Shown here: positions 26,119-33,871 of the stretch, one piece after another
Position numbering within the stretch: the first letter of the stretch is position 1
Layout: every line of letters begins with the position of its first letter
Assembly (NCBI GenBank): GCA_049601975.1
Contig: JBMYRC010000015.1
Coordinates: 1 to 44,832, forward strand
Direction: 5' to 3'
From: UBA6544 sp049601975
Lineage (GTDB): Bacteria > Pseudomonadota > Alphaproteobacteria > UBA8366
Length of the DNA stretch: 44,832 nt
Notes under the pieces: model-generated
Told to the model about the DNA's origin: nothing
Databases searched by the model: none
Seen by the model: only the letters and a program-made list of their open reading frames with translations
Program-made: the position numbers and the translations under genes

Positions 26119-26658
26119 ATGGCGCGACTTGAAGTTCTCCCGGCGGAGGCGGTCGACGATCCCGACCTTCGCGAAATGATGCAAGCGACGGGCGGGGATG
26201 AGATGTTTGGCGTCTACGGCCACAACCCGTCCCTGTTCAAGGGCTTTCTCGATTTCTATCTGCCTGCCAAATTCGAGGGCCTGTTGCCGTTCGCACTAAA
26301 GGAATTGGTCCGGCTGCGGGTCGCCGAACTAAACGACTGCCAGCGCTGAAAACTCAGCCGCGCACCCTCGGGAAGGGAGCCAGGTGAGTATGATTCGCTT
26401 TTCGAAAAACTATCCGATGAGGCCAAGCAGTCGCCCCGTGAGTCGGCAGCGCTCGATTTCGCGGAACGGATGGCGGTCGCGCACGACACGATGGACGACG
26501 CATTCATGATAAATCTCCGCTCGCTTTTTACCGACGCGGAGATTATTGAACTCGGGCTCGTGACCGGTGCCTTCATCGCGCTTGGCCGGTTGCACCGCGC
26601 ACTCGACATCGCGCCAATGGAAGACGGCGCACATGGGGCATTTCGAAACGAGAGTTGA
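26119..26658 (+). CDS. Candidate selenoprotein: CMD/AhpD-like protein with in-frame UGA at CxxC
   Basis: The 179-residue frame is open from ATG (with GGAGG eight bases upstream) to TGA at 26656, except for one TGA at 26347-26349. It encodes a carboxymuconolactone decarboxylase/AhpD-like protein: MARLEVLPAEAVDDPDLREM, GFLDFYLPAKF, LPFALKELVRLRVAELNDCQR, then UGA, KLSR and a well-formed second half (SAALDFAERMAVAHDTMDDA, TDAEIIELGLVTGAFIALGR). AhpD-type proteins use a CxxC pair as peroxidase or thiol-disulfide centre. Here C74 is present and the UGA is codon 77, exactly the second Cys, so selenocysteine would give CxxU. A SECIS-like hairpin follows. AhpD-like selenoproteins are known from marine surveys (from memory). 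The rival reading is a TGC/TGT-to-TGA nonsense mutation. No selA/B/C gene is in the window. Confidence 0.6.
26352..26389 (+). promoter_or_regulatory. Putative bacterial SECIS hairpin
   Basis: Directly after the UGA at 26347-26349 the mRNA can fold with a lower stem of five pairs (actca 26352-26356 with tgagt 26385-26389), two further GC pairs inside, and an upper stem CCCU (26365-26368) with AGGG (26374-26377) closing a five-base loop CGGGA (26369-26373). The loop begins 20 bases after the UGA and has G as its second base. Bacterial SECIS elements are described as having the apical loop about 16-37 bases after UGA with a G in the first two loop positions, so both rules are met. I folded this by eye. 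Confidence 0.45.
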
Positions 26659-26724
26659 GGCAGCCACGCCAAAGGCATAAGCTCGTGCTTCAGATATATC
26701 TGGCCGGTCGTCATTGTCTTTCGC

Positions 26725-28434
26725 CTAAGTGCCACTCCGCAGAAGGCGACCCGGCAGGGCGCCGGTCGCTTCGCCATTGCGCCAAACGGGCTGCCCCGCC
26801 AGCAATGTGGCGTCTATGCCCCTCATCTGTTGCAACAGGCGCTTGCCGCCCGCAGGCAGATCGTAATGGACCTGCGGCGACGGCAGGATCATCGCATCGT
26901 AGTCGACGATGTTGATGTCCGCGCGCAACCCCACCTCGATCCGGCCGCGATCGGTGAGGCCGATCGCCTCGGCATTGTTCGATGAAAGTCGGCGCACCAT
27001 GTCCTCCAGTCGGTGTTTTGGACCGCGCGTCCGATCCCTCGTCCAGTAGCTGATCGTATGCGCCATATCGGTCGCATCGCACATCACACCCACATGCGCG
27101 CCCCCGTCACCAAGTCCGATCAAAGTGTCTGGGTGATCCAGCATCTCATGCACAACCCCCAGATCGCCATTGGCGTAGTTTGTTGTTGGCCGGTAGAGGA
27201 TGGCGCGGCCTCCCTCCTCCAGCATCAAGTCGTAGGCCAGTTCCGCTGGCGAGGCACCCAGACGTTCCGCCTGTTTGCCGACGCTGGTTTCCGGATCCGG
27301 TTCGTATTGCGGCGGATCGCCAAAGGGGAAGATGCGATCCCATTGCTGGAAGCGACGCTTGCGTACGATATCCCCGCAAGGTTCGGAGACCAAACGGGCA
27401 CGTAGCGCCGGATCATGCAATGCCGCCATCCGTGCATCGAAATCCAAGTCCTTCACTTGCGCCCAGCTGGGGCACGCGCTGAACGGATTTATCGACAACT
27501 CGAAACCCAGCAGAACGCTGGTCGGGCGGCCGCGAACTTGCGCCGAAATCCTCAACCCTTCCGCATTGGCCTCTTCAATACGACCCAGCAAATCGCGCCA
27601 TTCGTCCGGCCGCGACTCCTTCTGCAACAAGGTCATCGTCAAGGGCATTCCGGAGCGTTTGGCCAGCTGGCAGCGCAACTCGAACTCCCCATCAATCGCA
27701 TCTTCGAAATCGCCCACAGTCTGAATCCACCCTCGGCCCACTTCCGCCAACGCGTCGGCAATCTCCAGAAGTTCCTCCTGCGCCGCGCCATAGGAAGGGA
27801 TCGGCTCGCCCTCCGCCGTACGGTGCTGCAATAGACGCGATGTAGAAAACCCAAAGGCCCCGGCGCGCATTCCCTCCGCCGCAAGGCGCGCCATCTCCGC
27901 CCGGTCCTCCGCTGTCGCCTCTTCCCGGTTGGCGCCGCGCTCACCCATAACGAAGACACGCAGAGCCGCATGCGGCACTTGGGTCGCTACATCAACGTCG
28001 TACTTATTACCTTCCAGCGAATCGAGGTAGTCTGGAAAGCTCGCCCAGTTCCAAGGCAAGCCTTCTTTCATCACCACCTCGGGAATGTCTTCCACTCCCT
28101 CCATCAGGCTGATCAGCATGTCGTGATGTTCGGGGCGGACCGGCGCGAAACCGACACCGCAATTGCCCATCAGCACCGTCGTCACCCCATTGCAGGACGA
28201 CGGCAAAATTTGGTTCGCCCAGGTCACCTGCGCATCGTAGTGAGTATGAACGTCGACAAAGCCCGGAATCACGAGCCGGTCCTTGGCGTCGATTTCCTCA
28301 CGCCCGGACGCGCTCACCTTGCCGACTTCCGTAATCCAGCCGTCGAAAATCGCCACATCGGCCTCCCGCACCGGACCGCCTGTGCCGTCGACTACCGTAC
28401 CGCCGCGAATAACCAAATCCAACTTGTCGCCCAT
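26725..28434 (-). CDS. N-acyl-D-amino-acid deacylase family amidohydrolase
   Basis: This 569-residue protein belongs to the metal-dependent amidohydrolases of the D-aminoacylase type. The N-terminal beta-sandwich DLVIRGGTVVDGTG leads into the metal motif GFVDVHTHYDAQ near residue 65. NGVTTVLMGNCGVGFAPVRP near residue 90 has the cysteine typical of the family, and LGDGGAHVGVMCDAT near residue 450 gives the catalytic Asp region. The C-terminal GLRADINIVDYD closes the sandwich. Length is slightly above the usual 480-560. Such enzymes release D-amino acids from N-acyl forms; many relatives act on unknown amides. The start has GGGAGC 10 bases upstream. It is divergent from pyrC, with a palindrome (28553-28571) between them. 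Confidence 0.88.
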   Translation of the reverse strand: MGDKLDLVIRGGTVVDGTGGPVREADVAIFDGWITEVGKVSASGREEIDAKDRLVIPGFVDVHTHYDAQVTWANQILPSSCNGVTTVLMGNCGVGFAPVRPEHHDMLISLMEGVEDIPEVVMKEGLPWNWASFPDYLDSLEGNKYDVDVATQVPHAALRVFVMGERGANREEATAEDRAEMARLAAEGMRAGAFGFSTSRLLQHRTAEGEPIPSYGAAQEELLEIADALAEVGRGWIQTVGDFEDAIDGEFELRCQLAKRSGMPLTMTLLQKESRPDEWRDLLGRIEEANAEGLRISAQVRGRPTSVLLGFELSINPFSACPSWAQVKDLDFDARMAALHDPALRARLVSEPCGDIVRKRRFQQWDRIFPFGDPPQYEPDPETSVGKQAERLGASPAELAYDLMLEEGGRAILYRPTTNYANGDLGVVHEMLDHPDTLIGLGDGGAHVGVMCDATDMAHTISYWTRDRTRGPKHRLEDMVRRLSSNNAEAIGLTDRGRIEVGLRADINIVDYDAMILPSPQVHYDLPAGGKRLLQQMRGIDATLLAGQPVWRNGEATGALPGRLLRSGT

Positions 28435-28552
28435 GTCCCGATGCTCCCACTAGACTGCGTCTCGCCAGCATAAACTTTCGATGTGGTGGAAGCAAAATTC
28501 GGTGTCTGACCATGGTTAAACATCCACTTTCGGCGTAGACAAAATTGGCGGG

Positions 28553-28571
28553 ATTGTTGTAGGACGACAAT
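28553..28571. promoter_or_regulatory. Candidate GntR-type operator palindrome
   Basis: The sequence attgttgtaggacgacaat is an imperfect palindrome with arms attgt and acaat. Its core ttgtaggacga fits the TNGTNNNACNA pattern known for FadR-subfamily GntR operators. It lies 119 bases before the deacylase start and 62 bases before pyrC, so it could serve either divergent gene. No intact GntR gene is in the window, and a short degenerate motif can arise by chance. Confidence 0.3.
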
Positions 28572-28632
28572 CAAGCACCTACCGCCATCGTACCGCCGAA
28601 CCGATCTGGTGCGGCCTCAGAGGAACCCGTCC

Positions 28633-29721
28633 ATGCCAACACCTGCAACGGCCGAGAACGACCAGGATCAAAGCACCGCACATCTCACCATTCGGGAGCC
28701 GGACGACTGGCATCTCCATCTGCGCGACGACGCCATGCTGAGCCTTATCGCCGATTTCTCGGCGCGCCAGTTCGCGCGAGCCATTATCATGCCCAACCTG
28801 GTGCCCCCGGTGACGACCATCGCCGCAGCCGAAGCTTATCGCGATCGCATCCTCAGCGCATTGCCGCCGGGCCGTAATTTCACGCCGTTGATGACCGCTT
28901 ATCTCACCGACACGATCGATGCGGATGAAGTCGCTACCGGATACGAGAGCGGGGTGTTCGCTGCCTGTAAGCTGTATCCGGCGGGTGCGACCACCAATTC
29001 CGATGCAGGTGTCACGGATGTGGCCAACATTCGACCGGTGCTGGAGCGCATGCAATCAATTGGCATGCCGGTGCTGATCCACGGGGAGATGACCTCGCCC
29101 GACATCGACATCTTCGACCGTGAGGCCGCGTTCCTAGAGAACGTCCTGGCACCGTTGCTCCGCGATTTCCCCGAACTGAAGGTCGTTCTAGAGCACATCA
29201 CCACGGCGGATGCCGTGCAGTTCGTCCAAGCCGCCGGAGGGACCGTGGCGGCCACCATCACCCCGCATCATCTGCGCATCGACCGCAACGACTTGTTCGA
29301 CGGCGGGATGCGCCCGCATGCATACTGCCTGCCGGTCGCGAAACGCCGACATCATCGCACCGCGCTGCGCCAAGCCGCGACTTCGGGCGATCCGAAATTC
29401 TTTCTCGGCACCGATTCCGCACCGCACCAAAAGCAAGACAAGGAAAACGCCTGCGGCTGTGCCGGCATCTTCTGCGCACCCGCGGCGTTGGAAAGTTACG
29501 CCCTCACCTTCGATGAGGAAGGGGCGCTCGACCGCCTGGAGGGCTTTGCCTCGGAGTTCGGGCCGCGCTTCTACGGCCTGCCGCTCAACGAAGGCACCAT
29601 CACCTTGCACCGCGAGGCACATGCCGTGCCCGAAGCGGTGACGGGGGGCGACCTCAGCGTCGTGCCGTTCCACGCGGGTGAGACTATTGCATGGCGCTCT
29701 GGGGAGCGCACCGAGCAATAA
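28633..29721 (+). CDS. pyrC: Dihydroorotase (homodimeric type)
   Basis: This 362-residue enzyme closes carbamoyl-aspartate to dihydroorotate in pyrimidine synthesis. It has the type II (E. coli PyrC-like) pattern: the zinc motif DDWHLHLRDDAML near residue 28, FARAIIMPNLVPPV, and KLYPAGATTNSDAGV with the lysine that becomes the carbamylated ligand. Then come MPVLIHGE, VLEHITTADAV, TPHHLRIDRND and FFLGTDSAPH with the catalytic Asp. All expected ligands are present. The start at 28633 (MPTPATAEND) has GAGGAA nine bases upstream. It is a single gene, divergent from the deacylase. It is about 14 residues longer at the N-terminus than E. coli PyrC. Confidence 0.95.
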   Translation: MPTPATAENDQDQSTAHLTIREPDDWHLHLRDDAMLSLIADFSARQFARAIIMPNLVPPVTTIAAAEAYRDRILSALPPGRNFTPLMTAYLTDTIDADEVATGYESGVFAACKLYPAGATTNSDAGVTDVANIRPVLERMQSIGMPVLIHGEMTSPDIDIFDREAAFLENVLAPLLRDFPELKVVLEHITTADAVQFVQAAGGTVAATITPHHLRIDRNDLFDGGMRPHAYCLPVAKRRHHRTALRQAATSGDPKFFLGTDSAPHQKQDKENACGCAGIFCAPAALESYALTFDEEGALDRLEGFASEFGPRFYGLPLNEGTITLHREAHAVPEAVTGGDLSVVPFHAGETIAWRSGERTEQ

Positions 29722-29788
29722 ATGCGGTCACGACTGGGGTCGACAAATCTCCTATAAGGCAGCGAACTGGGCTTAAGCGTTGAGTAAC

Positions 29789-30409
29789 CTATTCAAGTTT
29801 TAACCTTGTCTGATGGCTGCAGGCGAAGACCCTTCTCAATACGTTTTTCATCATTCCGTCACGTCCCGACGACAGGAGAACATCATTCAGTTCGGCCAAT
29901 TCGAAATTATCCGCTGTCATCAGGACCACACAAACCAGCAGAGCATCGAGGCCGTCATGGCAAAAATCGAGCTGGGCTGTCTTCTCGTCTGCCGCCACAA
30001 CCGGCAACATGGAAGCCATCGGACCGACTTCGACGGATAGCTTTACCGGGTTCAACTTGGCGATCCGCGCTTGGTCGACCGACGCTTCGACGCGAGTGAA
30101 GAGTGCGCGGGTTTGAAAGACGAGCCAATCCTTGCCGGGCAGGCGTAGCGTATCACCCGCCGCGGTTTCGACCAGCAACGCGACTTCGATTTTATTTGCC
30201 AGACGTTAGGCCGTACGAGCTCGGGGTGACTTACGGTGTTCCTCAAGACAGAAGGCGCTGATATAGGCTGTGCAGAGACCGTTCTGGCACCGCATTGTTG
30301 GTGCCGGCTCGGCGGTGGCGACGAGGCCCAGTGCCTGCGGCAACTCGGCCCGGGTTTCTCTGGCGGCGAAGGTAGCGGCGGCGAGCGCCATCGACAACGC
30401 AGCGATCAT
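29789..30409 (-). pseudogene. Secreted protein gene with one in-frame stop
   Basis: From ATG 30409 the frame begins with a short signal-peptide-like stretch (MIAALSMALAAATFAARETRAE), then APTMRCQNGLCTAYISAFCLEE with three cysteines, and reaches TAA at 30206-30208. Without any shift it continues RLANKIEVALLVETAAGD, then ARIAKLNPVKLSVEVG and a C-terminal part to 29789. Upstream and downstream parts look like one protein of about 205 residues; related proteins, as I recall, read PGTAYRLAN at this place, so the stop would replace Tyr. I do not know the function. A single recent nonsense mutation is the simplest view; two separate short genes are unlikely because the second has no start signal. 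Confidence 0.6.
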
Positions 30410-30561
30410 AAGACGAATGGTTATAAGTTCCTATCCCTCTCATGATTTCGCAGAAGCCTATAGGTCCCGCCGAACGTGAGCTGAGGTCAATCCGAATTCA
30501 ATACCGTGAGAAAATATTAGAAAACTCTAAATCACCGGTTTTTATCTCCGTTTAGTCGCGC

Positions 30562-31302
30562 TTACTGCGCAACGAAACCCCCATCGACGGGAAGTTCGAT
30601 TCCAGTAATGTACGACGCATCGTCGCTTGCCAGGAATAAGTTGGCGTGCGCGACTTCCTCTATCCGACCTTCGCGGCCCATCGGCACGGCGTTGATCATT
30701 TTGCGGCGCACTTCCGGATCGGCGCTCATCATCGACGTCCGCATGGCCGGCATAAGGCCGGGATGGACCGAGTTCACCCTTATATTGTCACGCGCGAACT
30801 GCACGGATGCGCCCTTGCTCGCAAGACGCACAGCGCCCTTCGCCGCGTTGTAGCCCATATGAACATACCTCTGACCGGTCAGGCCGGAGATCGAAGAGAT
30901 GTTGACTATTGATCCGCCGCCGGCTTCCTGCATCTTTGGGATCACCGAACGCATGCCAAGGAATACACCGCGGGCGTTGACGTTCATTTGCTCGTCCCAG
31001 GTCGCGACGTTCAGTATGTCCGGATGGCTGCCGCTCACACCGGCATTGTTGACCAGCACGTCGATCCGCCCGAAGGCCGATATGGTGACGGCGACGAGCT
31101 CATCCCATTCCTCTTCGCTGGTGACGTCGAGTTTTTGGAACCGAGCGTAACCGCCGATTTCCACCGCCAAGCTTGCGCCCGCCTCTTCCATGATGTCCGT
31201 GAGGACTACTTTTGCGCCTTCTGCCGCAAACAATCTTGCCGTCGCAGCGCCCATTCCCGAAGCCGCTCCCGTCACAATCGCCACCTTATCCTTCAACCGC
31301 AT
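30562..31302 (-). CDS. SDR family oxidoreductase
   Basis: This 246-residue classical short-chain dehydrogenase starts MRLKDKVAIVTGAASGMGAA with the TGxxxGxG cofactor motif, followed by DVLVNNAGVSG, IVNISSISG with the catalytic Ser, GYNAAKGAVR with Tyr and Lys, and a C-terminus ITGIELPVDGGFVAQ. An acidic residue at the end of the second strand (VVLTDIMEE) favours NAD over NADP. The ribosome binding site GGGGGA lies eight bases before ATG. It stands alone between a pseudogene and a stretch with no gene. Alcohol or hydroxysteroid-type substrates are typical, but none can be assigned. Confidence 0.88.
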   Translation of the reverse strand: MRLKDKVAIVTGAASGMGAATARLFAAEGAKVVLTDIMEEAGASLAVEIGGYARFQKLDVTSEEEWDELVAVTISAFGRIDVLVNNAGVSGSHPDILNVATWDEQMNVNARGVFLGMRSVIPKMQEAGGGSIVNISSISGLTGQRYVHMGYNAAKGAVRLASKGASVQFARDNIRVNSVHPGLMPAMRTSMMSADPEVRRKMINAVPMGREGRIEEVAHANLFLASDDASYITGIELPVDGGFVAQ

Positions 31303-31643
31303 ACCCAGTCCCCCACGTTAATTGTCTGTCTATAGTTTAGTGAATGGGAGCCCCCTTGGCGACCGCAGCACGACGGTAAATTGCCGGTAGCCAACAGTCG
31401 GCGGGCACAGCGAGCTCCCACCTTCCATTTTGACAGAAAAGTCCACAATCGCTCCGCAGCGGGCATTTGTGCGATTGAACCATTGTGTGTCCGCATTGCA
31501 CCGTGAAAGCAGGCGTCCGCGATTGGTGTTCGTCATCAAATATTCTGGGATGCCTGAGCCTGTTTGTTAACGAAGCTCTTTCATTACAGGATTTGTTGGT
31601 GGATATCCCTAACAGGAGTTCCTTCGGCACTCTACTAAAGGGT
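31303..31643. other. Intergenic region with no recognised feature
   Basis: About 340 bases between the SDR start and the end of the polysaccharide-deacetylase gene. Open frames here are short and overlap the neighbouring gene in other phases. I see no promoter-like pair, hairpin with T run, or recognisable protein remnant. Confidence 0.5.
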
Positions 31644-32549
31644 CTATGCAAGCGTCCCGTCTTGAAGCTCGGGAATAGGGGCATCGTAGTAGGGCAGTTT
31701 ATCGATGCGCGGTTCCCAGGAGCCGTCATCGATGCATTTCTGAACGTGGACGGCGATTTCTTCCATGGTCGCGAACCAGACGTCACCTGTCCCCTGCATG
31801 TACTCGATCATCTGGCTAACGCGCTCACACCGCGCTAAACGGCCGGAGACAAAGGGGTGCCAAACGGTGATCCATAATCCCTGGTGCTGCCGCATGGCTT
31901 CGAACTCGGACATGAAGACATTCATCGCTTCATCTGGCGATTTAATCGGCATCATGTAATGCATGTCGGGCGCGTGGGTGTAGTGCGGCCAGTCGTCCAT
32001 CGCCCATTGCGACGGAAGTTCGATGACTTGGCCCTTGTCGGCCTGCAGGACATACGGGATATCATCGCCCATAAGGCTGGCATCATAGATCATCCCTTTG
32101 TCGATCATGAAGTCCAAGGAATTTTTCGAAAAATTGTAAAGCGGTGCCCGCCATCCCCGTGGGCTCTTACCTGTCATTTTCTTGATGACGTCGACTTGGC
32201 GGTCAAACCAGTAGAGTTCTTCTTCAGGCTCCAGCTTGTTCGGGTTCTCATGCAAGTATCCATGCGCCGCGATTTCGTGTCCCCCTTCCAAGATCATCTC
32301 GACGAGATGGGGATACTGCTCCATGCACCAGGCTGGATAAAAAAACGTCTGCTTGATCCCGTGATGTTCGTACATATCGAGAATTCTGGGAATGGCCACG
32401 GTGTCGTATTTCAGCCAAGACATTGTCGCCAGCATATCCGGCGCGCGTTCCCGATGCTCAAGGTGCAGGATGCTGTCCGTATCGATATCAAATGTGATGG
32501 CGCAAGCCACCTTGGCACCGTTTGGCCATGGAACCGGATTCTTAATCAT
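31644..32549 (-). CDS. Polysaccharide deacetylase-family hydrolase (PgdA/PuuE-like)
   Basis: This 301-residue protein has the NodB-type deacetylase fold. ACAITFDIDTDS near residues 15-26 supplies the metal-binding and catalytic Asp (D21/D23), and AAHGYLHENP holds the two metal-binding histidines (H96, H100). GWRAPLYNFSKNSLDFM carries the catalytic Arg, and VIELPSQWAMDDWPHY follows. The pattern is close to the H. pylori PgdA, allantoinase PuuE and cyclic imidase group, which hydrolyse amides and not only sugars. No signal peptide is seen, which argues against a cell-wall role. GGGGAG lies 10 bases before ATG. It is the last gene of a three-gene operon with the triple RidA protein (41 bases upstream) and an FAD monooxygenase, so a ring-opening amide hydrolase is a reasonable guess. 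Confidence 0.82.
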   Translation of the reverse strand: MIKNPVPWPNGAKVACAITFDIDTDSILHLEHRERAPDMLATMSWLKYDTVAIPRILDMYEHHGIKQTFFYPAWCMEQYPHLVEMILEGGHEIAAHGYLHENPNKLEPEEELYWFDRQVDVIKKMTGKSPRGWRAPLYNFSKNSLDFMIDKGMIYDASLMGDDIPYVLQADKGQVIELPSQWAMDDWPHYTHAPDMHYMMPIKSPDEAMNVFMSEFEAMRQHQGLWITVWHPFVSGRLARCERVSQMIEYMQGTGDVWFATMEEIAVHVQKCIDDGSWEPRIDKLPYYDAPIPELQDGTLA

Positions 32550-32590
32550 ATTCTCTTATCTCCCCTAACGCGTTCGCCTTTCAAGCGACA

Positions 32591-33832
32591 CTAGATCGAC
32601 ATCATGGCGATGCAATCCGCCTGAATAAGCAGGCCCGATTGGAACAGTTCGTAGACCCGGACCGGAGTCATCGCTGGCCGGGAGTTTGGCGCAAGTTCCG
32701 ACCAGACGGCCAACGCCGCATGAAACTCTTCATCGATGTCGTCGCTGTTGGATGTGAAAAACAGGTTCAGCTTCACGATATCGTCGAGTGTCGCGCCCGA
32801 ATGCCCCAAGGCGTCGTGTAGGCGTTGAAAGACGATCCTCGACTGTTCCCTGATATCGCCTGGCGCCAACACCCCGCCGTCGGCATCCTGCGCAACTTGC
32901 CCGCCTATCCATATTTCGCCCGACGCGCGGACGCTGTCGGAGAAAGATCCGTCGTGAACTTTCATCGGTGAGGATCCCGTCGTCGACCGCTCATGGCTGC
33001 TCTTGAAGGCCATGGCGTCGATCTCGAGGTCGAGCCCGGGGTAGAGCAAGTCCACTCCGAAACAAGTGACCGCCGGGCCACGAGAACCGAAATTCTCCCT
33101 AGTCACCTCCAAGATTCTGTCCAGAAACGGCGTGCCGTCCGCCTCTGTACTGTTGTGCTTCACGCATATTTTTACATGGGCGATATCGTCAAACGAGGCA
33201 CCGCCACCTTCCAGAACGTTTTCGATAAAGCGGCAGATCGTGCGGGTCTGTGAGCTCAAATCCCCGACGTGAACAGTCGATCCGGTCTCGTCGGAGGAAA
33301 TCTGCCCACCAACATAAAGCCGGTCGCCGACATCCCAGCCCTGAGACAGCGGCACCGAGATGCTCCAATCCCAGCTACCCTCGGGCATGATGCGTTTCCG
33401 TTTGCGCCGCAAATCGCCCCTGAGCGCGATACCTTCGATTTGGATGAGCTGACCCTGATACGGCATCCCCTTGATACGGACTGCGGTCGCAGCCGGCCCT
33501 GGATCGGGAAAATACTCGAGACGAACCCGAGTCATATCCTCCCAGAACTCCGTCGCGTCCTCATCGGCGCCGTCAAATACGTAGTAGGTGTTCAGGCGCA
33601 CGAGATCGACGAGCCCCAGTCCGGCGCGTTCGAGCGTTGTCTTCATGTTTTCGAATACGCACCGGGTCTGAGCGGCGATATCTCCCGGCGCGACCAGCGC
33701 GCCGTCCTTGGTCAGCGCCTGCTGCCCGCTGATGAAGACTTGATCTCCGGCCTCAACGGCTTGAGAGAAGGGAGAATCTACCCGCCAGCTCCAATCGCCA
33801 TCGATGTATTCCTTGGTGGTGGAGTGCGGCAT
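32591..33832 (-). CDS. Protein of three fused RidA (YjgF/YER057c/UK114) domains
   Basis: The 413 residues hold three RidA domains in tandem: about 10-137, 153-276 and 293-413. Each shows the domain pattern of a strand with SGQ/GGQ (VFISGQQAL, LYVGGQISS, IWIGGQVAQ), the helix with DIxxQTR or DIREQSR, DLVRLNTYYV / DIAHVKICVK / DIVKLNLFF, and the end PAxT...I(E/D/A). Free RidA is a 130-residue trimer with active sites between subunits. The imine-deaminase Arg (R105 in Salmonella RidA, in PAR) is replaced by A115, V255 and M388, so classical 2-aminoacrylate deamination is unlikely. The start has AGGGGA upstream. It sits between the FAD monooxygenase (39 bases upstream) and the deacetylase-family gene. 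Confidence 0.88.
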   Translation of the reverse strand: MPHSTTKEYIDGDWSWRVDSPFSQAVEAGDQVFISGQQALTKDGALVAPGDIAAQTRCVFENMKTTLERAGLGLVDLVRLNTYYVFDGADEDATEFWEDMTRVRLEYFPDPGPAATAVRIKGMPYQGQLIQIEGIALRGDLRRKRKRIMPEGSWDWSISVPLSQGWDVGDRLYVGGQISSDETGSTVHVGDLSSQTRTICRFIENVLEGGGASFDDIAHVKICVKHNSTEADGTPFLDRILEVTRENFGSRGPAVTCFGVDLLYPGLDLEIDAMAFKSSHERSTTGSSPMKVHDGSFSDSVRASGEIWIGGQVAQDADGGVLAPGDIREQSRIVFQRLHDALGHSGATLDDIVKLNLFFTSNSDDIDEEFHAALAVWSELAPNSRPAMTPVRVYELFQSGLLIQADCIAMMSI

Positions 33833-33871
33833 GTGTCATTCCCCTACATTTGACATTGCGACCGGGTCCCA

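Noticed and set aside
31337..31786. 149-codon minus-strand frame between the SDR and deacetylase-family genes
   Set aside because: It overlaps the 3' end of the deacetylase gene in another phase, has no ribosome binding site and low-complexity composition.
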